Shown here piece by piece: positions 41,160 through 53,800 of a stretch of DNA of 64,000 nt. The position numbers and the translations under genes were made by a program. Below the pieces are notes generated by a model that was not told the DNA's origin, ran no database searches, and was given only the letters and a program-made list of their open reading frames with translations. The DNA lies in the NCBI RefSeq assembly GCF_016859285.1, contig NC_053400.1, positions 12,954,546 through 13,018,545 of the forward strand, in the 5' to 3' direction. Every line of letters begins with the position of its first letter. Within the stretch, counting starts at the first letter, position 1. The stretch is from Xiphias gladius (Eukaryota; Chordata; Actinopteri; Istiophoriformes; Xiphiidae).

Positions 41160-43700
41160 CTCACCACGCTGACCGCAGATGCGTGCCAGGGTTGGGCCCT
41201 GTGGCTGGAGCTAATGGACGGCTCTCATAAATGGCATGGAGCTTTGCACAGGGGAGGCAGAAATGCAGTTTTTGCCATGCTCTGATTCTTCCCTGTCCCG
41301 ATGACAGCACCGTTCCAGAGAGCCTCATCAATTCTTCATGGGGCCCGGCGCTAAACACAAACAATATCTGACGGAGGTTTGCCACAGGCATGCTCCGAGC
41401 GCCCTAAACCTCCCCTTTCTCTGTCCTCTCTCAGTATGTTTTGCGTGCTTGAGCAGTTTTGATACAGTCGTGCTGGAATGGGGACATCTTATTCAACATC
41501 AAGTCAATTGTTTGATGTGATGTATTTAACCTTGACTCTGCTTGATTCTTGTCATGACACACTGGAGCTATTGATTGTGGTTTTGTTAGTGGTGTTACAA
41601 TTTTGAAGGAATTTTTTCAACATAAAGATGAACATAGACTACTGTTGCGTGTCTACACCTCTGTGTTTGATAGCTGTGGGTTTTACAGGTATGAATTTGA
41701 TTTATATACTTTAGAAATGTGCCCATAGACAGATTAAATGAATGAAAACATTAAATGAAAATATGTGACTGCACAAGAGCTTTACATGCATACATTTGAG
41801 TGGGTATTCCATGAGTGAGTGACCACACTTCGCAGGTGAAAGAACTGGTTCATCCACCATTGTGATTAAAGATTTTGAACTGTAAAGTTTATTTCCTTTG
41901 CTGTTGACATAATATGTATTTAACAGCATTAACTTCATGATACAAAATAATTATTTATGAGCCATTAGTTTTAAGTCTAGAGTGTGTTTGAGTAACATCA
42001 GCAAAAATGTCAGCATAAACTCAGTTATGCTGCTGTCAGTATATCTTGCAGGGACATTCACGTCATGATTAATGAATTTGTTTGAATAACACCAAGACCC
42101 CTTTAACCCAGAGCATAAATGCTTAATTAGTTTTTATCAAACACTCCTACAGTACCTCGTCTTGATTTATGTCACTTCATACATTATAGGACCCGAGGCA
42201 CTTCTCCCTGTCTTGCAAATGAACCCTATTTGCGTAATTTGTTGCCAAACACATCCGGGCCTGAATGCAACGAAAATCACGAGTATTCCTACTCAGATGA
42301 GGTGAAGTTTTGTCTGCTCCTGTGCTCTGATGGGGTCGATCAGTTTAAGAAGGGTATCGTTTTTACTTATCCTCATAACAAACAGCAGCATGCCAGCAGC
42401 TGTACGGTGAAAGATAGTAACAAAATTGATTTTAGCTCTACTGTGGTGATTCCACTCATCTGTCTCTGCCGTTGATGGCTGATGATGAGGAGTGCGGTGA
42501 GATCAGATGTGTTGCTCATTAATTTTTCTCGAATCAAGCAGCCATCCCTTTTACTCAGCTGACCTGATAGCTCTTGTTCACTCTGGCAGCTCTGTGTTTT
42601 AGTTGAAGTCTACAGGACATTATTATAAAAATGGAAATTGTTCTCCCGGTGGACAAAAAAAAGGACTTTTAAACAGAACAACCTCAGAACTACTACTGTC
42701 ATACTACCACGTTCATTTGTTCTATGTTCTGTAACAGTTCACCGGCCAACATTATTCGACTGTCTTTGGCAGCTTTATTTAATGTCAGATGACCATTAAG
42801 GAAGCTCGAATAGAGATTCACATACTATCTTTTACTTCCTCTTGCTCTGTAGCTGCCGCGGCCCCCATCCTTTCTCAGCGTGTCTCTTCATTCATTACCT
42901 GATGAATGCTCACCGGCATGGCCCTCTTCCCAACTGTTAACCAGCATCCATAATAAGGAGTGGTGGTGGCGCAGACATCTTTCACTAGTTGACTTGTCAT
43001 TAACTAAAAGCATTGTGGAGCTTTACTCCCAATTACCACTCCTCCCACTGAGCACATAAATCACACATTGTCGTCTTTCATGAGCTGCACTCTTGTCTGA
43101 TTTTCTCTCTCTCTCCAGCCCGCTGTTGCCCACTCACCCACTGCAGTCTCTTTCTCTGCCCCACAGGGGACTTCTTTGACAGCTTGCCCTGTGGATGCTG
43201 GTGCAGCGCCATAATGAGAAGGAGTAACTTTACCTCCCAACCTGTCCGCCTTTATATTGAGTGCAAACAGTGGTTTGATTGCAGGAGGTTTAGGCCAGAG
43301 CAACAATAGAGACCTCATCGTTTAAGCTGTTATGATCTTTTAATGGTCTTCCATTACTGTATCGTTATCCTAAAAGCCAGCAGTCACTGCCGCAGGCTCT
43401 TGCTTTGATATCACTTTCATTTAAAGGAGGCCAGGATCATTCGTACCGGCATTTAAGTCATTTGTTGAAGATGTGTGAATATGTTTGTGAGTGTGTATGT
43501 GTGTGCATGTTTATAAAGGAGACTAGCTGAGGTGTGGTGTATTTTTATCTGGATCATCGATCTGTTTCAGCCTCCCCTCCTCTGCTCCTGGGTGTAGAAG
43601 CCTTGACCTTCACTGTGGGAGGTATCAGTGAGCCATGTGACCTCCGCTCTGGGCCACTGCTGCTACACCACTCTCTCACACTCACAGAGTCACACACACC
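41160..43700. other. Complex non-coding sequence, possible regulatory DNA
   Basis: The blocks at about 41160-41430 and 42840-43320 are non-repetitive and of balanced composition, without frame conservation or splice structure. They look different from the AT-rich background and are reasonable places to test for conserved non-coding elements. This is an impression only; no conservation can be measured from one sequence. Confidence 0.25.
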
Positions 43701-43884
43701 TTCTTGCAAATGCAAAAATGTGCTTAGAGTGTATCATAGATACCAACAACGGAACCAAAAAATGTAAGAATGTCTGAATTAAAGGTGTAAAGTTCCCTCT
43801 CCAACCATCAGTCCCCACTATCAGGATTACAGTTGCTGTACATGCAGAAGAGTGTCTGTCTTTTCCTCTCTCTCTTTTCACAGC

Positions 43885-43886
<2 letters not shown>

Positions 43887-43947
<61 letters not shown>

Positions 43948-43954
43948 GCACGCA

Positions 43955-44003
<49 letters not shown>

Positions 44004-44037
44004 GCACGCAGACACACACACACACACACACACACAC
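43887..44037. repeat. (CA)n array with a 56-bp higher-order unit
   Basis: CA units are interrupted twice by the identical insert 'tggcacgcaga', at 43946-43956 and 44002-44012. The interruptions are exactly 56 bp apart, which indicates duplication of a larger unit by slippage or unequal exchange. All long open frames here encode Thr/His or Val/Cys repeats and are not genes. Confidence 0.95.
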
Positions 44038-44246
44038 CAGGAGGGGTCAGGGTCTCGAAACGCAAGATTTCTGTTGTCTTTGTTTGTCGTCAGCACCTTC
44101 TCAGGCGGTTGAGGTTTCGCCTTCTCCACAATCAGCCGAGCGCTGCAAGGGGGTTTGCCTATGTGTGTTTGCGCATCAGAGAGTGAGTATATGTAAGGTA
44201 TTGTGTGTCTAAGTATGTGTAGGGTGAGCAGGTTGTCTCTGTGTTT

Positions 44247-44273
44247 TGTGTGTGTGTGTGTGTGTGTGTGTGT
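44247..44273. repeat. (TG)n microsatellite
   Basis: A perfect TG array of about 13 units. Confidence 0.9.
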
Positions 44274-44689
44274 TGAGGAGGAGGTGAAGGGCTCAGTAGC
44301 TGCCTGGCCCTGTATTGATGTCCGCTGCCTCCCCCCCCGAGGCCCAGCTCTGTGGGATAGTGTGTCAGTAGGACAAAGGCATGGCGCCATCCGTCCTGCT
44401 CTACGGGCCAGTAACTAGAATTAATTACAAACCAATCGAATCCGCTGCAGCCAATTGGTAAACTAATTGGTAATTTCAGCTGCCCATCTAGTCATGGATG
44501 GGCATCTAGCTGTGGTCACTGGTGCTGGTGTTCAAGGTGGGAACCTCTAAGACGGACTTTTGTTCTCTGTAGCTGTGCCGAAATACAGTCCACTGTGTTG
44601 TTACAGGCTGAAATCACCGAAGACCCCAGTGTGTCAGGAGCCCAGTTTACTTGTGGGAAGCCAAAGCAATTTTGGATTTTTTTTTTAAC

Positions 44690-45235
44690 AATCCATTTAG
44701 CATTAGGGTTATTTAAAAAATTGTGCCAAAATTGAGTAAATAGTTATAAGTATTTTTTTGTAAATTGAACCAGTGGTCTTAAATAGTTGGTTCACCAAAT
44801 CAAAAAAAAAAAAAAAAATACTTAAAAAGAAAAAGAACAGAACAAACATTTTCACACTCACCCCCTCTTGTGGTACCTGTGTAGACATTTTTGGTTTCAT
44901 TTGAGATATCTGAGATTATACTTACCATCCCTAGATAACACAAGATACTCAGAGCACTTATAAATGAGATTTTACAAAAATCATTAGCAACATCTCTTCC
45001 GAGAAGCAGTCTCCTGTTACTTTGGATTATTCACACACCTAGCTGTTTTTTGAAATCGAATGGCCACAGTCAAACGCGGGATGAAATGACATGCTGTCAT
45101 AGGTTTATGGCATCAGAGAGATAAATGTGTTCAGATGCTGTTCCATTCATCTGACAAGAACTTGAGTTGAACATACTGACCCTTAAGTGAGAAAATATGT
45201 TTTTGTAAATTGGGCGAATTTACCCTTTAAAAATC
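44690..45235. repeat. Probable interspersed repeat
   Basis: The tract begins near 'attagggttattt' and ends near 'gcgaatttaccctttaaa', so its ends are weakly complementary. Internally it contains 'cactcaccccctcttgtgg', 'gagcacttataaatgag' and 'gacaagaacttgagttgaac'. The style and phrases match repetitive fish elements as I remember them, but neither family nor boundaries are certain. It includes an A-run at about 44802-44818. Confidence 0.4.
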
Positions 45236-45249
45236 TTCCAGACTCCTCT

Positions 45250-47320
45250 GAGTCATATCTTATTTAAACAGACAGCACTGGGCAGGACATGCTCCACTGG
45301 CCCTTGTCTGCCCCAGCTGCTTGTTACTTGTGTTGTAGAAGTGGTGGATGTGAGGTTCAGGTTACGGCCCACTCCAATGTGGCCTGGTGATAGGCGACAC
45401 AATAGAGCTACTGCCCCCGCTATCCCCCTACAGACATTCCCCACAAATAGCCCCATTAGCCGGGGCCGATGCCTCTATTCTTCCAGCCTATTCAAGGATA
45501 CTCTCTTCCTTTCAGCATATCTATAGCCTTAGTAATAGGTAAGACCGGTGTTATGGAATCGTGGGAGATAAGGGTGGTTAGCACAAGCAGTCATTTTCTG
45601 AGAGCTTTTCTGACCACTTGCGGTTTCCTCCCGATGATGCCGTTCATCACTCCAGTGTCATCCCTACCTTGGATTGGCTGAGAAAAGTCCTCAAAAAGGA
45701 CGGCTGTCTGTGTTTCAGGGAGCCGTCAACATGTCTGGCTCTCGCCGGTAGGGAGGAAGTGCATGAGGGAGGATGAAAGGCATGTCAAGGTGCCAGGTTT
45801 CTGGAGAAACATCAATCTCCCAATTAGGCCTGAAATAACCTGGCCTGACCTGACACTTCCTGCCTGCCTGAGCGCGAGAGAGAGAAAGAGAGAGGAGTGG
45901 GAAGGCAGGAGGACAAGGAGGCAGAGGGAAAGTGTGAGAAACGAAAAATAAAACTGAATGGGGGAGATAGAGAGGCATAGGACGTGCCAGTGAAATGGGA
46001 CAACTAAGTGTACGTTATGAGGGAGTGCATTTGCGCATTGTCCATGTGTGCACGCTTACTAATCTTTCACCTTCTTTCTCACTGACAGTTGCAGTCTGTC
46101 TCTGTCTGGCTACGGTTTGCTCCCATGCAGAATGTCTCCGGTTTGACTGTCATGCTGCTTACACAGTGAAATTGTAAGTGAGTATCAGTAGCTCGGTTGT
46201 GCTGTGTCAGTCAGAGGATACATCCAGTTTATTACACCTTCCGTCTTATTGTTGTATTTTGCCACTCATTTCTGTTAGTAATAATAACATTGTACTCACC
46301 AAGTTACTGCCCAAAATTCTACACGATCACACAGGTTTTAACCAGACTGGAAGGTAAGTGGTAAAATTATTACCCAGACAGTCTGTGGCAAACATTCATC
46401 ACAGTATACAGACCAGCTTCTTAGTTCTACTTACTTACTGCTTACTGTAATTACACACGTGTGAGAGAGAGCTTACTAATGTTATTTCAGGTGTGCTCAC
46501 ATTTTGTTTTTACCTCAAAATAAAGATGTTCAGATAATGTCGCTACTATTGGGATTGTAAGTTACAATAGACCAGAAACAGCCTGAAAACCTTTCTTAAA
46601 ATCTTAAATATTTGTCTATAATATTAAATATCTGTGACGAAATAAGCAGCAATCAAATTTTTCTTTTTAACATCTTTAGGCACTATTGAATAGCTGTTTA
46701 ACACTCAAAACTCAATGTATCTGCTTTATCAGGACTATGTGGGTTTGCTTTTATCAGATTTGACTGCCGATAACCACACAACCGACCAACTGGCTTCAGA
46801 TTCAAATAATGTTGAATCCTGATTGCTGCATGGAAGTACGCCAAACGATCCATTAAAAAATATTACCACATACTTCAAACCAGTGAGATGAGCACAGAGT
46901 AAAAAGGAAAAAACAGAAATCTCAAATGTGAAATTATAGGGTGTGTTCATAGAGGATCCCATCACTCATAGTGTGAAGCTTACTGAGAAAATAACTTCAA
47001 TATCTTTTATGGTACTACCTATCATTGAATTGTGTCTAAGCAGTGAATAAGTAGTTGTTTTCCTCTCAAAGTACAGTAACAATGCTGTGCAGGATTATAA
47101 ATCCCTATGCTTCTGTCTTGCATGTCAGTCTCCTTAGCGGCAAGGCGTAGAATTATTGCAACAAGGTGTAAATCTGCCTTCAACTTTTCATCTGCAAAGA
47201 TGACACATATCTAATGATTTAAAAGTGTATCTGGTCCAGCAGGATAGTTTGAAGTCTTGGTCACCATGTTATGACTAAATTTAACAGAAAAAACACACTC
47301 ACACATACTGTATGCACACA
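45250..47320. other. Complex non-coding stretch
   Basis: No exon was recognised. 45250-45710 is a balanced-composition, non-repetitive block that might be conserved regulatory DNA (untested). A purine-rich tract lies at 45870-45950. The remainder is AT-rich. Confidence 0.3.
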
Positions 47321-47323
47321 TGT

Positions 47324-47326
<3 letters not shown>

Positions 47327-47384
<58 letters not shown>
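47327..47384. repeat. (CA)29 microsatellite
   Basis: A perfect CA dinucleotide array. Confidence 0.95.
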
Positions 47385-47386
<2 letters not shown>

Positions 47387-47399
47387 CATCATAAACATA

Positions 47400-50300
47400 G
47401 CTGGTCAATGGGCTAAGCAGTATTTCAAGGTAATCCCCCAGTTTATTGGCTTAAATAGAATGACCAGTACACCCATAAATTGATTAAGGCATAAAAGTGC
47501 GGGCTCTTAAGTAGCCACCCCTCCCCCAATTTGTGCTTTTAGCACAGACTGTACATTGATTGGTTTACTAGTGCTTTGCATCAGTTCTGGCTTTTTTGTG
47601 TCCCATATGGGTAATAACCCAGTTTACTGATGTAGAAATGTATTTTACATGAGCTGGTTTCTAGTATTATGAAGTATAACGGGGAACTCCACTCACTATC
47701 ACAGTAACCAGTGCTGCTTGTCAGAAAAGCTCTCTGCTGATGAAATCGAATTCTTACCTGTCCTTCAAAATTAAAATACATCTTTGAACAAAATATATGT
47801 TTTTTGTTTCTTTGATCTCGGGATGTCAGTCTTAAACTGGGAACTTTACTCTTTCCCACCGTCGGAAACACGATCAGCCAGATCATGAACCCCTTCTGGA
47901 TTTATAGCGTTCAGGACAACAAAAAATGTGACCTGACCTACAGTAAATTTCACAAAATTAGCGTCCACAGAAATGTCAGGGAGGTAAGCCGGTTTAACTG
48001 AGATCACAGATTACTTTCTGGTTTCTAAAGAGTTGCGTTCTCAAATCAGAAGCTTTTATCCCCTGCATAACACATACATTTTGTTTAAGGGTGGGTTTTC
48101 TCAGATAACAGTGAGATCAAAAGTTTACACCTATTAAGTTAACGCTGCTGATCTGTGCAGGATAAACAGGGGTGGCAAACCAGATTAGAGGCACATTCAC
48201 CTCTGAGATGTCCAATCTGCACTGTTAGGATCTCCCAGTTAGGCCAGTGGAGCAAGATGGATGATCAACAGCTTGTCTGAAAATCATTTGTTTAATCTGA
48301 TTTGTAGGGATTTTCTCTCCTTCAGCAACGGAAACAGCAGACGCCTGGGAGAGAAAAAACTGTGGTGGGAGTCTGCTGAAAACATTGGTTCAATATGGAC
48401 ATTATTCTGAAACCCGACACTACAGGAAATAGATATTGATCATGATGACCATTTACTCACTCGGTGGCTGCGTGGGGGGCAAAGTAAGACCTACCAAGGA
48501 GATCCTTAGAATAGAGAGTAGCGATGGCACAGCAGCCTTTTAGTATCCATGTGCAACCAAAGCCCGATTTATCTTACTCCTCTGTGCCATAGAGCTCCTC
48601 TGTTGTACAAGAACAATTAAAAACACATCAGTGAGCCACGCTGTTGCACTGGGTGCCACATTCCTTTACTATAATGAACATGGGCACTGTAGTTTTTTGA
48701 ATCGATCCCACACACACAGTCCTGCTGCCATAAATACTCACTGGAGCACCAAATCCATGAGTGAAAGTAGTCCCCAACAAATGCACTATTTGCTGCTGTT
48801 CCAGTAATGTTTGTTGAAAAGTACAGTGCCCAGCTATTTTGGGAAATAATGGAGCCTTTTTTAATAATGAAAATATATATCTGTGAACTGTTGCAAAGAT
48901 TTACATCTTTAGTAGGAAGGAATGGCCTTGGGGCTGAGAACCCTAAGACAGACCGGGGAACTGTCCCATGGCCCGTCTAACAGGGCAGAACATATTTTTC
49001 TACTACATGCCCTGAGCAGGATTTGTGGTCCTATCCTATCCTGTCCAAGCTATTTACGTATCTCATCTCTTCTCTTTATTACATTATTCAGATCCCAGAA
49101 ATCTGTTTGCCCAGACACCAAAGCAACAGCTTTCAGCTGCCGTTAGTGTCTGCATTTTTTTTTTTCCTTTATCAGGCTGCTGAACCTACCTGTGATCTTG
49201 AAAAATTCATCGGAGGGGCCAAATGCACCAACTAGTCATGCATGTAGAAAAAGACAGGCTAATGCTCTGTCAGTATAGCCCAGTTAACCATGATAACAGC
49301 CAAACTGGCTTTTTGGGTAATGCTTCATAAAAGCTCTCCTCTCAACTGCCCACGTACATCTGCCTGAGTGACAAGACCCAGAGATGATTGGTTGTGCAGC
49401 CCAAGAGAACAAATAAAACATAATAAATTCATAACCTCATTATGTTACAGTATGACACAAAAACAGTAAAGCTTTGTGTGATTTCCCCCCCCAAGACAAA
49501 CAGACACAGCACAATCACTGATGTCATTCTGCAGTTCTTAGACAATGTATTATTCATGGGAAAATGGACCCGTGAAAACAGGATGTACAGGATGAGGTGA
49601 TGAAGAAGAAGCATGGAATTCAAGGAATTCACTTCTTGGTTAATACTGGTAAACTTTCAGATATGTAGACTTGATAGGGCGGTGATGTGTTAGGAGAAAG
49701 GAAATATAAGTGTGTGCAGTGAGGGAGAGTATGATATCAACAGAATAAATCAATACAGTATGAGAAAGGAGGAAAAGCGTGTTTGTCTTGTTTGGGTTGT
49801 TCATTAGGCTCATGTCTCCACGTGAAAGTTGAGAGTACCACACAGTGTGTGTTTTGTAGAATGTGTGTTCTGAGGGGTCGTATTGGATTCGAGAACTAAT
49901 CTTGATGGGGGTTTCCCAGGACATTTAAATGTAGAGATTATCTTTGGCTCCATTGTAGATTAATGCAGAACATTCACAACGGAGCTTAAGTTATTTGAAA
50001 ACAAGTGTGTGCAGTCATACGAGCGGCTCTTCCAGATTTAAAGCATTAATTATATTTCTTTTCAACTGAACTGACTGATATTATTTCACTGGTTGCGATT
50101 TTGATACAATGACCATCTTCTATTAAGCAGTCAAATGCAGCTTGATTTGAGCCTTTTACTGGTGCACTGCTCAACCCAGACTTTCCACTGTGGCTCTGCT
50201 TCCACTGCGACTGCATCACCAAGTTTATTATTTAAATTTATTGCAATAAAGTACTACTGTCACAGGAAAAATGGATAGAACTACCATATGTTAAAATTGT

Positions 50301-50820
50301 CATGTTTTGATTAAGTCAAATGTAAGTTTTCTTAACCTGATTTGTATAATTAGTTTCAAAACAGTCACTACTGCCAGACCCAGCAGTGAAATTTAAGCCA
50401 CTCTGTAATGGTAAAGTTTTAGTAACCTTAACTGTTTGCTGTAGCTAATTAGAGTGTGAATGATAACATCTCAAAACCTGTATAGTAAATGGAGTCTTAC
50501 AGTGTCATTAAACATATATAAGCAAACACCCAAGCTGCTACACAACAGACCCCTTAACACTGGGCTGCTGAGATATTTTAGACTGAGCAGGGTAAGAGAT
50601 GAGGATTGAGGGAGTGGAGTAATGGGGGGGGGTTGAGCTGACTCCCACAGGAGACTGTGACGCCTAAACAAATTCGATAACCTAACCTTGTTACCCCCAA
50701 GTCGCATGGCACCGGCCTCCGTAACACCCCCACCTCCATTCAAAACAATGGCTTAAGCAGACAGGCAGGACAGGCTGTGCATAATATACACACTGATGTC
50801 CATGCATGTTCACACACTGA
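47400..50820. other. Non-coding stretch, no gene seen
   Basis: No supported exon, RNA gene or transposon was recognised. Short ORFs are scattered on both strands without motifs or splice context. Confidence 0.55.
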
Positions 50821-50828
50821 AAGCCCAC

Positions 50829-50833
<5 letters not shown>

Positions 50834-50897
<64 letters not shown>
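50834..50897. repeat. (CA)32 microsatellite
   Basis: A perfect CA dinucleotide array. Confidence 0.95.
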
Positions 50898-50899
<2 letters not shown>

Positions 50900-53800
50900 C
50901 ACGGGGAGTATAATGAATGAGTGGTTGTGAATGGATGGCTGTGTGCACTTAGCGCCGGGTGTAGCCTGCCTTGGCCATAGATGATGAATTGACAGTAGCT
51001 TGTAGTAGAGGCTGACAGGTCCTGTCAGGAGATCATGGAGAGGAGAAGAGAGGAGAGGAGAGGCAGTTAAAAAAAATGGAGAAGATACTACCAGAGCCGA
51101 GTACAGAAAATGGTTGTGGGGAACAATTTAGAAGAGAGGAGGGGGAACTCCGTGGGGAAGGTGATGAAGCATGCAGCTCAGGTTTCCTGTCTCTGATGTA
51201 AGGCCAGCCTGGATCGATGGCTCCGCTGGGGCCCAGCCAGCACACTCCAACCCGCCTGCTCTCTACAACTCTCATTCTCACCCTCCCTTTGCCTCTATCC
51301 TTATCTCTTTTTCATTTTCTCTTGCTGTTGTCATCTGTCATTCTTTCCATCTGCCTCTCATTCTCTCTGGCCTCAGTCACAACAAAGGCCACGCACCCCA
51401 CTGCTATCTCTTTGTCATATTAACAGACTTACCATCTTTCCGTACCTTATCCACTAACGTAAGGGGCAACATCTCCGTCACTGCAACACTGTTCTGTCTC
51501 TAAATGTAATGCTCAAAATTGGGGGAGTCTTCACTAACATCCAGGGCAGGACACCGAGGTCACCTACTCCGTGTAGGTGAGTAATTTAGAGGAAGGATGA
51601 GCTCACAACATAGCTAAATTGAGAAGCATATAAAGTATTAATACTCAAACTAAGGATGTTCCAGTAACGTTCAGTTAACGCTATCATCCAAAACATACCT
51701 CCAACTACCATCAAGTCTTCCAAGTTAAACAACAAGATACGCCAGTTGTCCGTGCCCTTTTTATCTTATTTTTGCCACACCTGGAATGCTGAATTTAAGT
51801 TCTGGCTTGATCCAGGACAGTTTTGTGAGACTTCGTCACTCAGCATCTGAAATTCACTTTTTTGCCTTATACATGACAAGGACTATTTCACAATTTCATA
51901 AAACACAATTTACCAGCCAATCTATTTTACAACTGAAAATTATTAGACATAGAAATCTGTAATTTGAACTGTTATTGTGTCTATAATTTAGGTACAGTGA
52001 TTCCGCTTGAAACCTTTGACAAACATTAATATGGATGTTGTAACGCAACATTAGTTCAACATTTCGCTGTCACATTAATCATCACTTTCAACATTGTTCA
52101 TAGTTTTTTATGTTTTCCTGTAGCTCTTTTTTATTTATGCGAGGGAAAGCATCTCTAACATCATTGCATTAATTAACAACTGAACAATCAGTAGAAGTGG
52201 TTGGCAGCACCTCGAAGACCAACTCTGCCTTTTTTTTAACTGGAGACTGGTGTAACACTGGTGTAACACTAGCAGCATTATGGCAGACAGAGGAGAATCT
52301 ACAGGGTTAAAATTAAACAAGCAACACTTGGGCTGCGTATGACTGGCTGCCATTTTTATTAAGACAAATGGCTTTTTAATAGCCTTCAAGGATTGATACT
52401 AATCTAAGGAGGCTGGTCTGGCTGTTTCTCTCAGTGTGGGCTAAGATACCAGACTGGGTGGCAACGAGGGACAGGAAGCCCACCAGTGTTGGTGCTCAAA
52501 ATGCCACCCAAACAGAGATCACTTATAACGGGTGCAAAAGTAAGTAGAACAAATTATGTTCACTCACCTATTGATATTCATAGTGTTTAAAATCGTATAG
52601 TGAGTTTCAGCAGGCGCCAAAAACCAAATGTCACTGCAAAAAGGCAAACACAAAAAATGTGTACTTGCTTCAAATAAGGAAAAAATACAAACACTGGAGT
52701 ATTTTTTAGGCTCTGATCCTTACACACCATAGTACACAGTGTACTACTGTTGATACTGTATGTTTTGGCAGTTAGTATAAAAGAAGTCAGGATTCAGGAA
52801 GATTTGCATGGTTGGATGTCAGTTGACCTAGGGGTTAGAAAAAAAAGGTTTTGTGAGAATTTGTTGTTTTATTTACTTTATTTTCCAAACTTTGAATTTG
52901 AATAGTCACATTACGGACCAAACATTTGTCCTGCTGTGACATGATTTAAATGCTGTAAATATGATAATGCACGTAATCAAACACAGGGCTAGTTTTTTGA
53001 GAGGCCTGCATGTACACAGCTGGAGGTTGAACTATTGAAAAACATAACAAAAGATTCCATTTTAGTGTAGATTTTCTCTTTATACTGGCAACAGTCGCGG
53101 TGCTGAAAGAGCCCTGTCTCTCCTTGTCCTCATTAAGTCTAGTTGTTGCCCGTTAGCAGCCGTGAGACTGGAGGAACTATTGTTAGTTGGCCTGAGTCTC
53201 GGGTTGTCATGGAAAAACTCTAGTCTCATCTGTCATCAGCTGGATAAGTGTTTCAAAGCTAAACACACGCGGCTCAGAAAGCTAGCCTCTGTAACACCTT
53301 TAACACATGCTTGTCTAAAATATTGCTTAAAGGTCTGAAGGTTGAAATCTATAAAAGATGAAACATAAATGCACTTAAACCCTTAATCTTAGCTTGTTGT
53401 TAATGGGTATGTACCGCAGCAAACTTTACCTTTCTGCTCAGAGTATTGTGTCAGCGAGGGTTTTTATTTTTTACAGGTAAACAAATGAGAAATGTCAACA
53501 ATCAAGTTAGTTACTGTAAAGTCTCTTCAATTAGCTTTGTTTATGGCTCTTTACAGTGTCTTTAATTTGACGATGGTGATACATTTCAGGCTAATGAGCT
53601 AACAATGGTAAATTATTAGGCTGTAAATTGATACGATACTTGCAAATGCATTGCCGGAGTGAAGGGCTGAAGTGACAACAGCCAGAAAGACAAGTGCCTG
53701 AGCAGAAGAGTGAAGCCTGGAAATCTAGATTTTAATATAATCATAGATAAGATAGGAAAGTATATTTTAAACTAATTTTACATGGAATATATAGATGTTA

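Noticed and set aside
43887..44037. Regularly interrupted repeat resembling a CRISPR array
   Set aside because: The 'spacers' are themselves CA dinucleotides and the genome is a vertebrate one; it is a compound microsatellite.
43690..44390. Long frames encoding Val/Cys or Thr/His repeats
   Set aside because: They translate the CA/GT microsatellite; the same artefact occurs at 15317, 35264, 37239, 47211 and 50691.
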